22,604 nt of DNA, taken from the NCBI GenBank assembly GCA_030180075.1, contig JASNJN010000260.1, positions 1-22,604 of the forward strand, written 5' to 3'. Positions within the stretch are counted from its first letter, which is position 1, and every line of letters starts with the position of its first letter. Of this stretch, positions 1 to 9,856 are shown piece after piece. Both the position numbers and the translations under genes were made by a program. Below the pieces are notes generated by a model. It did not search any database and was not told where the DNA came from. It saw only the letters and a program-made list of their open reading frames with translations. Source of the stretch: Mikrocytos mackini. Taxonomy: Eukaryota; Endomyxa; Ascetosporea; Mikrocytida; Mikrocytiidae.

Positions 1-46
1 ACCCAGGGCTCGTCTGCAGTGCTTGCAGATCGCAGGGGGGCTGGAA

Positions 47-118
47 TCTTCCATTTCCCACACTTTCTTCCAATTCCCACACTTTCTTCCGATTCCCACA
101 CTATCTTCCATATCCCAC
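47..118. repeat. Left arm: 19-bp tandem units
   Basis: Three successive units starting at 47, 66 and 85, plus a partial unit from 104, each beginning TCTTCC and ending in CCCACACTT or a close variant. The same series appears in reverse complement at 725-806. Confidence 0.8.
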
Positions 119-724
119 GATCGTCCATTTTAGCATGATTGTTGGCGGTTTTATGGTGTTTCACACATCCTAACCGATGTATGACGATATTTCCCAGAGA
201 CTGAGACTGTTTAGATCGGTTAGTACGAAAATCCGCGCTATATTCTCGGATATTACGAGCAATTTTCCAATTTTTAAAAATTTTAAATTTCAGGAAATTA
301 ATGCATATTATTGTGTAAAATCAACTTCCCAGCTTTCATAACCTAATATATTTGTAAAAAATTTCAAAAATTATCTTGAAAATTTAATATAATTTGTTCC
401 CACGTGCTATATTTAGTGATAAAAATCAACTTAAAAGTTACTGTAATGTGAGTACGTAGTCGGTTATTCAACCGTGTGAATATGCTTATATTTATTCATT
501 AAACAGATAATATGCAATAATTGACCAATATTCAAAGTATTTTTTTGTTCGTTAGGCTCGGAAAAAACTCAAAAAACCATTTTTAAATTTTAAAAAAAAC
601 CTATACTAGAGTACTCACTGAAAATGTTAAATATGCACAATATGGGGCTAATGTGAGTATATAGCCGTGAGATGGCATTATTTTCCGTATTTCTGGTAAA
701 AATCATGATAAAATGGGTCTGAGT

Positions 725-806
725 GTGGGGTATGGAAGATAGTGTGGGAATCGGAAGAAAGTGTGGGAAATGGAAGAAAGTGTGGGAAATGGAAGAAAGT
801 GTGGGG
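725..806. repeat. Right arm: 19-bp tandem units, inverted
   Basis: Reverse complement of the left arm, with one extra half unit at the outer side. Units differ by single bases in the same order as on the left, for example the GATTCCC variant occupying the third place in both arms. The arms therefore descend from one another and did not expand independently. Confidence 0.8.
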
Positions 807-831
807 TGACGATTTATAGCCGGCTTTCAAT

Positions 832-1320
832 GTGTCAGCTTACATAACTACTTTAGGAAAGCCAATGATGATACTGGGAATGCCATTTTTAGAGAAGAAC
901 CGATGTAGGATTGACCTTTCCAAATACGAGCTCACAATAGCTTCTGACACTTTGGATCTCGAAGCACCTAGCCAACCTAATGGCCAAAGCTTAGACCAAC
1001 AACTTACAAATAAAGCAACTTGTTTCCTCACTCAGTCACAGCAAGTAAAACAGATATTAAAAAGATTTACGCCTGAGGATGAAAGAATAGGAACGATAGA
1101 TGGGTATACACACAATATAGAACTAACAGACCATACTCCGATGTTCTGTAAACCCTACAAATTGCCTCATCCAATGAAGGACAAGATGGAGGCCGAAGTG
1201 CAACGATTATTGCATGAGGGAGTTATAAGAAGAAGTACTAGCAAATATGTTTCACCTGCTTTTGCTATATTGAAGAAGTCCGGGGACTTACGCCTCGTAG
1301 TAGACTTTGGAAGATTAAAC
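832..1320 (+). mobile_element. Ty3/gypsy-type pol fragment (protease end to RT start)
   Basis: The 163-codon open stretch begins just after an in-frame TAG at 817 and has no credible start codon (the nominal start is GTG), so it is an internal piece of a polyprotein. Residues 13-20 (MILGMPFL) match the end of a retropepsin domain, which usually reads ILG-x-x-[WF]-L. Residues 94-163 match the opening of a Ty3/gypsy reverse transcriptase: a helix with EVQRLLHEGVI, then SPAFAILKKSGDLR and VVDFGRLN. The catalytic YxDD block, RNase H, integrase and LTRs are absent. The reading frame ends where the MITE at 1323 begins. No continuation is recognisable after that MITE, so this is a dead fragment. Confidence 0.85.
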
Positions 1321-1322
1321 TA

Positions 1323-1693
1323 GAGGTGAGAATTTAGCCATTTTTTGAGAACCGCCCGAACCGCGCCGCCAAACGGACGGGCGGTTTCAGGTTTCTTAAC
1401 CGTTTTATTTTCAGCGAAAATCTGAAAATTTTTGAATTTTTTAAAAAATATTTATAAAGAAAAATCATGTAAAATATACAATTAAAAACGACTATTACCT
1501 TTAATTTACCCAAACTTGTTGAGAATATAGTTTAAATGCTAAGAAAATAGAAAATCATATTTATTTTGGAAATTTCTTTCAAAAAAGATAAGTCACCTGT
1601 TAATGAGATTTTTTTCGAAAAATGACCCCTTCACCGCCCGAAACCGAACCGCGCGGTTCGGTTTCGTGCGGGCAGGCTGATAATTCTCACCTC
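1323..1693. mobile_element. 371-bp MITE, TA-flanked (or TTAA-flanked)
   Basis: The ends are inverted copies, GAGGTGAGAATT on the left and its reverse complement on the right, flanked by TA at 1321-1322 and 1694-1695. The palindrome continues outward through TTAAAC, so an alternative reading is an element at 1319-1697 flanked by TTAA at 1315-1318 and 1698-1701, as piggyBac makes. Just inside the tips, both sides carry GC-rich runs (ACCGCCCGAACCGCG and similar) that stand out from the AT-rich surroundings. There is no ORF. It terminates the gypsy reading frame. Confidence 0.7.
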
Positions 1694-1742
1694 TAGTTTA
1701 AACCCATTCCGGTTTAAAAATTAATAAAAGAGAAGCGGAGGG

Positions 1743-2258
1743 GAGAAACGAAAAAAATTGGGCTGGAAAAATGGGGCTGCACTTTTCTAGCCCAAATAAT
1801 TTCGAAGGGTTTGTAAATATGAGATTATATTGGCTATTTTATCAAATTTTAATGTAAAATGAAAAAAATCACAGTAAAACGCTTGAAATAGCTTAATTTA
1901 ACTTTAGTTTATTAAAAAATATTTCGGGCAATAACAAATACCCAATCATCTCCTAAAATCTAAATTAAATTGACAGATAATCTAATGATAAGACACAAAC
2001 CTAGTTGAGCATAAACAGAAAACCCTATTCTATTAAATTTGGTATATAATTGATATTTATTTTCTACAAATGTTGGTTAACTTACCGTAATTTCCCATAA
2101 AAAGTCGATATTTATATTTTTATTTTTTTGAAAATTTGGGCTGGGAAAATACAGCCCATTCGGTTTTTGGGCTGCATTTTTCCAGCCCAAATATTCCATC
2201 TCTAGCCCAGCCCATGGGCTGGCCTAAAAAAAATGCAGCCCAATTTTTTTCCATTCTC
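1743..2258. mobile_element. 516-bp hAT-like MITE with 8-bp target duplication
   Basis: GCGGAGGG occurs exactly at 1735-1742 and again at 2259-2266, immediately outside two inverted ends of about 24 bp (GAGAAACGAAAAAAATTGGG on the left, GAGAATGGAAAAAAATTGGG read inward from the right). An 8-bp duplication is characteristic of the hAT superfamily. The interior repeats the string GGGCTG and its complement many times (near 1750, 1785, 2140, 2170, 2215) and can fold strongly. There is no coding capacity. Confidence 0.75.
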
Positions 2259-2269
2259 GCGGAGGGATG

Positions 2270-2985
2270 TGGTAAAGTAAATAAATTCTATTTTTTTAAT
2301 GTTTAAATATTCTTTTTTATTTTTAAAAAGATAAAGAATTAATTAATTAATATGATAGTATTCTTTATCTTCTTCATACGCCGTTTCTTCGGCTACGATC
2401 TCAGCGGGCCCCCTCAGCCAGCTGTAGATCACCAAGGATCCTTTCAACACCACATTTTGGATTTTTCCAACGAGGTGGTTGATTGCTCGGATGCGCTTGG
2501 GTTTATTTGCCCAGGATGTTGCCTGCTGTTTGCAGGACCTCTTTAAAAAGTGAATTATACTTTGAGTAGAGCGTTTGGAAATTACTTCGAGTTGTCCAAT
2601 TATGAAGGCTCTCACCTTCACCTCGAAACCAGGATATTTGGTTCGAAGGACAGGAATGAGGTCCAGGTATTTCTCGAGATTTGATCAAATCCTCGGCAGA
2701 GACTTCTACTTATAGCGGTTTTACCCGCCTGGATGCATGGTCTATTGCTATGATATCCGGAAGGAGGGAATGTGGCTTACCCTCCATACCTTCAACCCAT
2801 AGCCTTTGGTCTAGCACCAGTTGGAAGGAGTCCGAGTTTTTCTCGATTCTCCTACCCATATCTGATAGCTTGAGTTTGTCTCCCAGGCCTCGTCTTATGA
2901 TGACCTCGTTTGCTATTTGCAGAACGACTCCATCGTGACGAGACTTTAGGAGAGCGAAGGGAATTTTTTTACATGCTCCCAACAT
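2270..2985 (-). mobile_element. Broken 3' end of an R2-type LINE (copy 1)
   Basis: The minus strand encodes the C-terminal part of a LINE polyprotein with a restriction-like endonuclease: KPHSLLPDIIAI fits the K/R-H-x-PD motif of R2, NeSL and CRE-like elements. It aligns throughout with copy 2 at 15187-15900, including the A/T-rich 3' tail. Two breaks are visible by comparison. A GAA codon has become TAA just after residues VKPL, and 17 bp are missing after IKSR, which shifts the frame. The segment after the deletion is open again to 2343. No RT domain lies upstream, so this is a 5'-truncated, dead copy. Confidence 0.8.
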
Positions 2986-3384
2986 TAAATATTCTTTATA
3001 ATATATACACTATAGTGTAATCTGTGTTTAATATCCGGTTATGATACTTTATATCCGCATGGTGGTTTTTTAAACCAATAGGAACGTGTATCAAAAATTA
3101 GCGGAATTTAAATTTTATTCAAGTTAAAAGGATATAAACATGTATAACCAAGATAATATTATTAATTTTATATTATAATCGATGTTCTTGATTTATAGCC
3201 TTTATAAAACATCCTAGAGTCCATAAAAATTTAAAGTAAAGTTTTAAAAATACAATATCAAGAAAACATGTTACACTATCCAAAAGCAAATAAACCGACC
3301 TAGATATCGTTATTAAGGATATAATAAATCGATAAATTTAATAATTAAGTAAATAAACAACACTTCAAAATCGATTTCTTTATA
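2986..3384. other. AT-rich spacer
   Basis: About 400 bp between the LINE remnant and the pogo-like MITE. I see no ORF of note, no RNA-gene fold and no clear repeat pairing. Confidence 0.5.
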
Positions 3385-4018
3385 CAGTGGAAACTCGCTT
3401 ATGTCATATCTGATTGAATCATTACACCATATGTCAATGTTTTTGAGCTTGAATCCCTATATAAATCAGTGCGTTTTAATATTTTTTTAACGTAAGGGAT
3501 ATTGTTATGTAATTTAGAAGACAGGTATTGTATATAAAGTAGTTTAATATAACATAGTCATGCCTTGTTTGATATAAATGTTTTATTGATTGATTTCCAT
3601 ATGAAATATTATGAAAAGTAAAATTTTGAAACCGAAGAAAACTTACCTAATTGTAGCATAGAAGAAAGCTCTGTGTGATTATAAAAGAAAGTAGAATTTT
3701 ATTTCTCAAAAGTAGGATGTTGGGCCAAAAAAATTAGTTATAGCCAGTCAGTTAAAATTAATTATAAATGCCCCGAACATCCAATTCTATTTATAGATTT
3801 AAATTTTAATGGTACAGGAATGGAATATGTAATAATTCGAAACCATTTGGATTTTAGAGTTTATATAACCATTTATAGCGTGTTTATATATTACTCTACT
3901 CACACTATAGTAATATCTCTTCAAATCGGAAGTTTTTTATTGTCAATAGGCGTTATGTCAACTAAATTTCGGTTTTTATGGGAATCCCCGAGAGGTTTCC
4001 ATAACCAAGTTTCCACTG
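3385..4018. mobile_element. 634-bp pogo/Tc1-like MITE
   Basis: Inverted ends: CAGTGGAAACTCGCTTATG on the left and CAGTGGAAACTTGGTTATG read inward from the right, two mismatches in 19. TA flanks both sides (3383-3384 and 4019-4020), the target duplication expected of Tc1/mariner/pogo elements, and the CAGT tip is typical of pogo relatives. A short open frame inside (3820-4065) crosses the right end and has no protein-like features, so it is not called as a gene. Confidence 0.75.
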
Positions 4019-4206
4019 TAAACCCATTGAAATTCTTAGAAACACAAAATGAAGTCTGTTTTTAAACGCATTATTTTAAATACTTGAGAATTGTGCATAC
4101 AATATTTGATGTTTAAGGCAGGTTGCAGCTGTTTTAAAAGCAGTATATTGTTTCTTAAGCTGCTTTCAGGTGTTTTATTTTTTCAAATTTTAAATTTTAC
4201 TCCAAC

Positions 4207-5745
4207 ATGATATTGTGTCCCTTATGCACAGACGAGTTCAGAACTAGAAAAGCACTTAATATACATCTTTCCAAGATGCACAAAGAATGCACAATGGGTA
4301 TTAAGAAGAACTGTACTCTATTCATCTTTTAACAAAGACTCTTCGTAATAGACATGTTCCTTCATAATACCCCAATAATACTTATTCACTTGATCTGAAT
4401 TGGACGTACTGTGCATATATTGGTGTATTGTTTCTAAATCTTCACTCTTCTATACCTACAAATGGGCATCTAAATTCAACTTTATTCACAAAAGAGCTAC
4501 CAAAAGAATATAACTTATACAAAAGAAAAAATTTACGATCTCAAACTAAATGGCTCTATTAACTTCCGTTTCCAATTCCCTGATGCATATAGATCTTCTT
4601 CTATTCTGATTTAAGTTAGTTTGGGAATACAAACATCAGACCCTTGGATCATAAATTAATAGCTTTTACACATAGCATAACGATGTTTGAGGAATTTGTT
4701 TGATGATTCTCACTACAAAACAATGATTACTGCCATTGACTTAAATCACATGGTTTACTGTTGTTAAACAAAAAATTTTCTACTTAAAATCAATTCAAGC
4801 CCAATTTCATTACTAGAAACACGGAGAACTCTTTTAAAGCTATGAATACTAAGCAAAAGAGCCGATAAGATAGACAGCAGCGTGTTATTTTGTGTGATTA
4901 ATGTTAGACTAATTTTGCAGTGCGAAATACATTATGTCGAACTATAGCAAATAGTGATTATATAACTCTGAACTGAATGTTGCAATGAATTGTTTTACAT
5001 GGGACTTATGTTGCTAAAGAAAATTATCCTAACAAGAAACAATTTCACAGTACCATATGATATACTTCAATGCTCACTTAAAGCGGTTGTTACCACATTA
5101 AAAAAAGACTGTACATTCAAATATTATCCGGTTGATGAATTTTAAAAGAAAATTAACCGCACAAATAGTATTCTTTCAAATTTAATACAAGAAATCAACT
5201 TATATATGTGCTTCATACTATAATAAACCCAAAATATTGTACAAAGTATATATTGGGATAAATAGGAGTTACAAGTTGCATTGTCAGCCAAACTATTTGT
5301 TTAGTAGGGAAAATATTGTTTAAAGCTACTTCAATAACTTACAAACTTAAACCTAAGGTTAAAATTAAAATTAATTAAAAGTGATTGAAAGCAGAAACAA
5401 AAACATTTTCAAAACTTAGAAAATATAACTATGCTTGATTAAAAGAGTCAAAGTATATGATACAAATAGATTTTAGCCTGTTATTAAAGAAAACAAATTA
5501 CTTGACGCCAAAAATTAGTTGAGACAAATGTTGTTGAAGCGGAAGAATAATACATTTTAGAACTACTGATCAACGAAACTAAATACAAATAAAAGGAGTT
5601 ACTAACTTTAAAAAAGAAATGTTACAAAGAATTAATTCAGTAAATCACACTAAATTGTATGTCCAGGCAGTTAGAAGCACTTTTAACATGCCGTGCTCTA
5701 GAATACTTTAAAAGGCCCATAAAATGATGAATGACTCGCCTTAAT
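4207..5745 (+). pseudogene. Decayed Mutator-like transposase
   Basis: Reading from the ATG at 4207 gives a C2H2 finger (C4, C7, H20, H25) with the same spacing as the first finger of the intact gene at 5808-9086, and shares KALNIHL with it. A stop follows about 40 codons later. Further on, scattered frames still match the intact protein: ALSAKLF near 5280-5300 (intact: VSLAKLF, residues 454-460), VRSTFNMP at 5670-5693 (intact: IRPNFEFNMP, residues 981-990) and a PIK...MTR remnant after 5715. The leader before the ATG (TTCAAATTTTAAATTT) also resembles the leader of the intact gene. It is an old copy ruined by many stops and indels, ending within about 60 bp of the intact gene's stop. Confidence 0.7.
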
Positions 5746-5807
5746 AGTGTTCATATTACCTATTACAACGATGTTATATCGAACGGTTCATTAATAGAAG
5801 TTATCAT

Positions 5808-8800
5808 TTAGTTACGACAGCAAATAAACGTGCAATTCTTATCCCGAATTTGAGATTTAACACAATGGAAATGATACCATTTACTGCAAAGTAGGCACCC
5901 GACCCAGTCAATCTCAACTGAAGTAAATTGATCCTCTATGAAAAAACAGGAGTGACATAAGACAAAGGATTCCAATATTTTCTTTACTTTTGGGCCACGT
6001 TTCTTTGAAAGCCTCTTGAATTTAGGCTCACCTGCTCTGGTTACACCATACTCCATGTCTCTTTGTTTTATTACTATCTTGCAAGGATTCACCTTTACTT
6101 CTGTACTTAAACGTCCTGGCATATTGAATTCAAAATTAGGCCGAATCAGAGATAGACATTCGTCTATTTTGTCATTGAACTCAATGTAATTTGGAAGTAT
6201 TGATGCTGTTAACTTAATGTCAGTTAACTGTTCAGTCAGTGTATCAACTATATCAGAAGATTCAGAGAATATGCGTGTGTCATAGATCTTACGTTTTTGA
6301 GAAGAAATTACGCTAGTCTGTGGGGTTTCTTTCTTGTACTGTGAAGATTTTTGAGTGTAATCGAATTTTGAAAGATATGTACTATTAAAAGAGGAAGATG
6401 CCCGTATTTTAAATTCATCTAAGAAGTAGAACTGTGCGACAGCATGAATATGCTTGCATATTTGTTTTGTTTGAAGAAAATTCAAACAATCGCAAGTAAA
6501 TTCATCGAAATGAATATAACATTGGGGACATATTATTTTGGCCTTTTCATAAGTATTATATGTCTTAGAATTTGTGATTATATAATTGTTATGAATATAT
6601 TTGTTATTGTCTATTTTTTTGAAGTCTTCTTTTTTATAAGTTGTAATTTTATTGTGATTTTCTTTTGATTTATTCATTCTGAAGGTGTAATTTGTAATTT
6701 TTTTAGAACTTTCTCTTACTAAACTTTCGTTAATTATCATTTTAGAAACATTTATTAATTTTATAAATAACATGTCAATTCTATTGTTGGTTTTTCTTTC
6801 CAAATATCTGTATTTTAGTGTTTTAAAAAAGGATTCTGCGAAATTATTTGTATTGAAGTAACATTCTTTGCGGAAAGGAAGCCCCCATTTTTCCATTTTG
6901 TTATAATAATATGTTTTAAAGTAGTTGTAAAATTTTGTGTTAATTTTTTCTAATGTCTCTAAAAATGCTTTTATAATTTTTTTGAATTTTTCTTCATTTG
7001 TTGTTATAGAAATTTCGTGTAAATATTCAACTATTATTTTTTGGTGGTCTTTATTTTTTATGAATTTGTATATGTTCTTTTTCCAACATTTTTTGACATG
7101 AAAGTCGCAAAAAATGTGTTTTGAATTATTTTTGAAAATGTTATCCCATGCGTTGTAAAATCCGGGATACATATCAGAAATTAAGTACTCATTTTTATGT
7201 TCTATTTTTAAAATTTCTTCATTATTATTATTGTTTTCTTTGTCAAATACTGCCTTAAAATTCGAAAAGACATATTTTAGTACTTCTTCACGTTCACTAG
7301 AACAAATTATGAATATAAATGGAAAAGCTTCGAAAATGTCAGAAATTATTAAACCTACTACTAGTGGAAAACTGTAATTATTAGTTGAATGAGTTGAATC
7401 TATTAAAATGCCTTTACTGTTATATTCTTTGTATTTATTTAACATTTCTTTTGTTGAAAATGCAAATACATATTCTTCATTTTTTAGGTTATACTCTTCA
7501 TTTTTTGAATTTATTTCTTTAAAACATATTTGAATTACTTCTTTATTTTGTATAAATTTGTCTTTTAATTTTATAAAGCTTTTATAATCGTTATTATCTA
7601 AGTAATTAATTCTTTCGACTAATGTTTTTAAATAGTGGAGGTAGTTTAAAGTAATTGTTTGAGATTTTTTTGTTATTTTCCCATCAATTGTTGACCGTAA
7701 TTCTATAAAAAGTTTTGCTAGAGAAACACCGGTAGTCATTTTACAAATTAAATATTCTTTAGTTTGAGGGGTTACTGTTATTTGGTCCCAATCTGGATCA
7801 TGAGCATGGAACAAGGAGTATTTAATAACATATGTAGACTTTTTTGTTTTGGTAATGGTTATGAAAGCTGTGCATTTTCTTTTATTTTCGTGGATAAAAT
7901 TGCATTTGAAATATTCAATATTTTTATTTGTAGATGTAGAAATAAAAGTATAATGCTCAGTCTTTAAAAAATTTTTTTTCCAGATATTTAGTTCGTCTAT
8001 GTTCTTTAAAAAATGTATATGAGTTGTTATTTTATAATGATGGGTGTTATTGTAATGGTTTATCAATAATTTGTTTGTTGTTGTTTGAAAATCACAGTTG
8101 ATACATGAAATTTGATATCTATTCTTTATTCTTTTATTTTCATATTTATTTAGATTTTCTTCTGGATCGTTATTATAGTGTGGTTTCTTTTCGGCACGGA
8201 ATTTACACCTTAAACTATTTGTATTATGTTTACTATTTTTATTGGTATCTTTTAAAGCACATAAGTCATTCGATTGAATTATAAAGTCTTTGTTTTTGTC
8301 ACTTGTTAGAATTACTGGAATAGAACGGTTAGTATTTCTTTGAAATAAATCTAGATTTGTCATGTTTATAAATATGCTGTTTTCCATCGACATTAGGAAG
8401 TTATTATATTGATGATCTCTTTTAACTTCTGTTTTTATAGTGCTTATGTCAGTGGAGCTACGCGTAGAGGGTATATTTTGTTGTGTTTCTGTTGGCTTTT
8501 TATTGTAACGTTGTGGGGTTTCATTCTCCTCTAAAATACCAGTAGCTTGTTTGAAATTATTTGATGGGTCTAGGTCCAGCAACATATCACGAGATAAGTT
8601 ATTTAGAACCATCAAACTATCAACTTTTGTGAAGAATATTACTGTGTAGTTTTGAATGTTATTTGTGTCGTCTTCGTTATTGTATGAATCTCTACAAATC
8701 AACTTGCAGTTTGTTCTTGTTTTCTTTGTTATAGAATTGTCTAAAGATTGATTTTCGCATAAAGAACATCTCTCACCTTTGTAATCGAATGACAAGGAAG

Positions 8801-9086
8801 ACTGAGTGTTTAAACTGCTGCAGTATTGATCATTTTTAATCGCCAACTTATGTTCTTTAGTTTTCTCTTCTATTTTGTCTTTGGCTCCCGTGCCTAAATT
8901 TAACTCTGTGTATGTTCCTTTTAAATCTTGTGCTTGTGATTCAGATTCAGATTCATGGATAATATTTGGTTTGGAAGTTTTGCCAGTCACCCGATCAGAA
9001 CGCTTATTGGAATGCGTCTTCCCTAAGTGGATGTTCAAAGCCTTTTTGTTTTTATACTCATCTGAGCATTTAGGGCATTGCACCAT
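5808..9086 (-). CDS. Mutator-like (MULE) transposase with C2H2, SWIM and PHD-like fingers
   Basis: This 1092-aa uninterrupted ORF starts at an ATG in CCATGG context. By family it is a DDE transposase that cuts and moves MULE elements in the nucleus. Domains in order: C2H2 finger (C4, C7, H20, H25); low-complexity linker; second C2H2 (C328, C331, H344, H349); a FLYWCH/FAR1-like zinc cluster at 392-430 (YFKCNF, RKCTAF, HAHD); DDE core with D563 (IDSTHSTN), D638 (SDMYPGFYNAW), the CDFH block at 660-663 and E751 (TNNFAESF); SWIM finger C865-x-C867-x9-C877-x-H879; basic KRLSKKRGPKVKK near 1024-1036; C-terminal PHD-like finger (C1044, C1047, C1064, C1067, H1072, C1075, C1085/C1089/C1090). All expected catalytic positions are filled, so it may be active. 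No terminal inverted repeats were found flanking it. A domesticated role is possible. Confidence 0.9.
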   Translation of the reverse strand: MVQCPKCSDEYKNKKALNIHLGKTHSNKRSDRVTGKTSKPNIIHESESESQAQDLKGTYTELNLGTGAKDKIEEKTKEHKLAIKNDQYCSSLNTQSSLSFDYKGERCSLCENQSLDNSITKKTRTNCKLICRDSYNNEDDTNNIQNYTVIFFTKVDSLMVLNNLSRDMLLDLDPSNNFKQATGILEENETPQRYNKKPTETQQNIPSTRSSTDISTIKTEVKRDHQYNNFLMSMENSIFINMTNLDLFQRNTNRSIPVILTSDKNKDFIIQSNDLCALKDTNKNSKHNTNSLRCKFRAEKKPHYNNDPEENLNKYENKRIKNRYQISCINCDFQTTTNKLLINHYNNTHHYKITTHIHFLKNIDELNIWKKNFLKTEHYTFISTSTNKNIEYFKCNFIHENKRKCTAFITITKTKKSTYVIKYSLFHAHDPDWDQITVTPQTKEYLICKMTTGVSLAKLFIELRSTIDGKITKKSQTITLNYLHYLKTLVERINYLDNNDYKSFIKLKDKFIQNKEVIQICFKEINSKNEEYNLKNEEYVFAFSTKEMLNKYKEYNSKGILIDSTHSTNNYSFPLVVGLIISDIFEAFPFIFIICSSEREEVLKYVFSNFKAVFDKENNNNNEEILKIEHKNEYLISDMYPGFYNAWDNIFKNNSKHIFCDFHVKKCWKKNIYKFIKNKDHQKIIVEYLHEISITTNEEKFKKIIKAFLETLEKINTKFYNYFKTYYYNKMEKWGLPFRKECYFNTNNFAESFFKTLKYRYLERKTNNRIDMLFIKLINVSKMIINESLVRESSKKITNYTFRMNKSKENHNKITTYKKEDFKKIDNNKYIHNNYIITNSKTYNTYEKAKIICPQCYIHFDEFTCDCLNFLQTKQICKHIHAVAQFYFLDEFKIRASSSFNSTYLSKFDYTQKSSQYKKETPQTSVISSQKRKIYDTRIFSESSDIVDTLTEQLTDIKLTASILPNYIEFNDKIDECLSLIRPNFEFNMPGRLSTEVKVNPCKIVIKQRDMEYGVTRAGEPKFKRLSKKRGPKVKKILESFVLCHSCFFIEDQFTSVEIDWVGCLLCSKWYHFHCVKSQIRDKNCTFICCRN

Positions 9087-9544
9087 GGTCCTTGTGAAAT
9101 TTAAAATTTTGAAATAAAATAATGTACAGCGATGATATAGTTAACCTTTAAGCTTCAAAAACAACTATTTACACCACAATGAAACTATACCGAATTGTCT
9201 ATTGTATTCTAAAACATAAAACCCCTTCTAAAAATCGTTTTCATTGTGGATTTCTAAGATTTTCAATATAATTCGTTTTTGTTTTTCTGATTTTCACAAA
9301 ACTTTTTTGAAAAAACTACATATTTATATAATCTTTAAATGGGGTTTTGTGTGTTTTTATGATGATATGAAGGAGGATATCGTGTTGTCATCCCCAACGG
9401 AGTCTGTTTTTTAAAAATCATTTGCAAAATTCGATATCCCGCACTACAAACACACGAAAAACACCACAGACGTGTTTAAAACAATAAATAAGGCTAAATG
9501 ACNAATAAAAATGTTTTGTCAAAAAAAGTAACTCTGAAAAAATG
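9087..9544. other. 5' flank of the transposase gene
   Basis: A non-coding stretch upstream of the minus-strand MULE gene, so it should hold the promoter. A short inverted pair, CCACAATGAAA near 9174 and its complement near 9239, is present. So is a weak pair around GGATATCG (near 9376 and 9430). Neither matches sequence beyond the other end of the transposase gene, so I do not call them its terminal repeats. Confidence 0.4.
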
Positions 9545-9856
9545 TATTATTTATAGGAATTATTCCACCCTTAAAAAAAGGTTATTTTGAACTAATTTTT
9601 AGGGCATTGTGTTTGTTAGATCATGAAAACGATCATAGTTAGGATTTTTAGGGGGAGAAATTTTGAAGGGGGCCGCAAGGGTCCCCCCTTCAAAATTTAA
9701 AACCAAAAAAAAGAAAAACACCAAAAATTAAAAAAAACGCCATATTTTTACCCAAATCCTATCTCAGGGGTTTATCTTCAAAAATTAAACATATTTTGTG
9801 CAATAATTTGATTTTTTAACCCTTATTTAAAGTCACCAAAATTCCTATAAATAATA
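9545..9856. repeat. Foldback palindrome with a central GC hairpin
   Basis: Outer arms of 17 bp, TATTATTTATAGGAATT at 9545 and its complement ending at 9856. Near the centre is a second, very strong hairpin (about 9658-9699): AAATTTTGAAGGGGG opposed by CCCCCCTTCAAAATTT with a short loop. No ORF. It resembles a small foldback transposon remnant, but no target duplication could be assigned. Confidence 0.55.

Larger units (their letters stand above)
47..806. mobile_element. Non-autonomous element with tandem-repeat inverted ends
   Basis: The left arm (47-118) and right arm (725-796) are inverted copies of 72 bp with about three mismatches. Each arm is built from head-to-tail units of about 19 bp with the core TCTTCCATTTCCCACACTT, three full units plus a partial one. 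The right end carries ten further bases of the unit (797-806) that the left lacks, so the left tip may be lost. The interior has no ORF above threshold. I cannot assign a superfamily, and no clear target duplication is visible. The element abuts the gypsy fragment at 832, suggesting it inserted into or next to it. Confidence 0.75.

Noticed and set aside
47-118. Short regularly spaced repeats that could suggest a CRISPR array
   Set aside because: The units are contiguous without spacers and reappear inverted at 725-806, which fits transposon ends.
3820-4065. 81-codon plus-strand ORF
   Set aside because: It overlaps the right end of a pogo-like MITE and has no protein-like composition or motif.
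6444-9117. Plus-strand ORFs of 67-80 codons
   Set aside because: They are antisense to the well-supported transposase gene and carry no independent signature.
9174-9440. Weak inverted pairs upstream of the MULE gene as possible terminal inverted repeats
   Set aside because: No matching sequence was found beyond the 3' end of the gene or near the relic, so the pairing is local.
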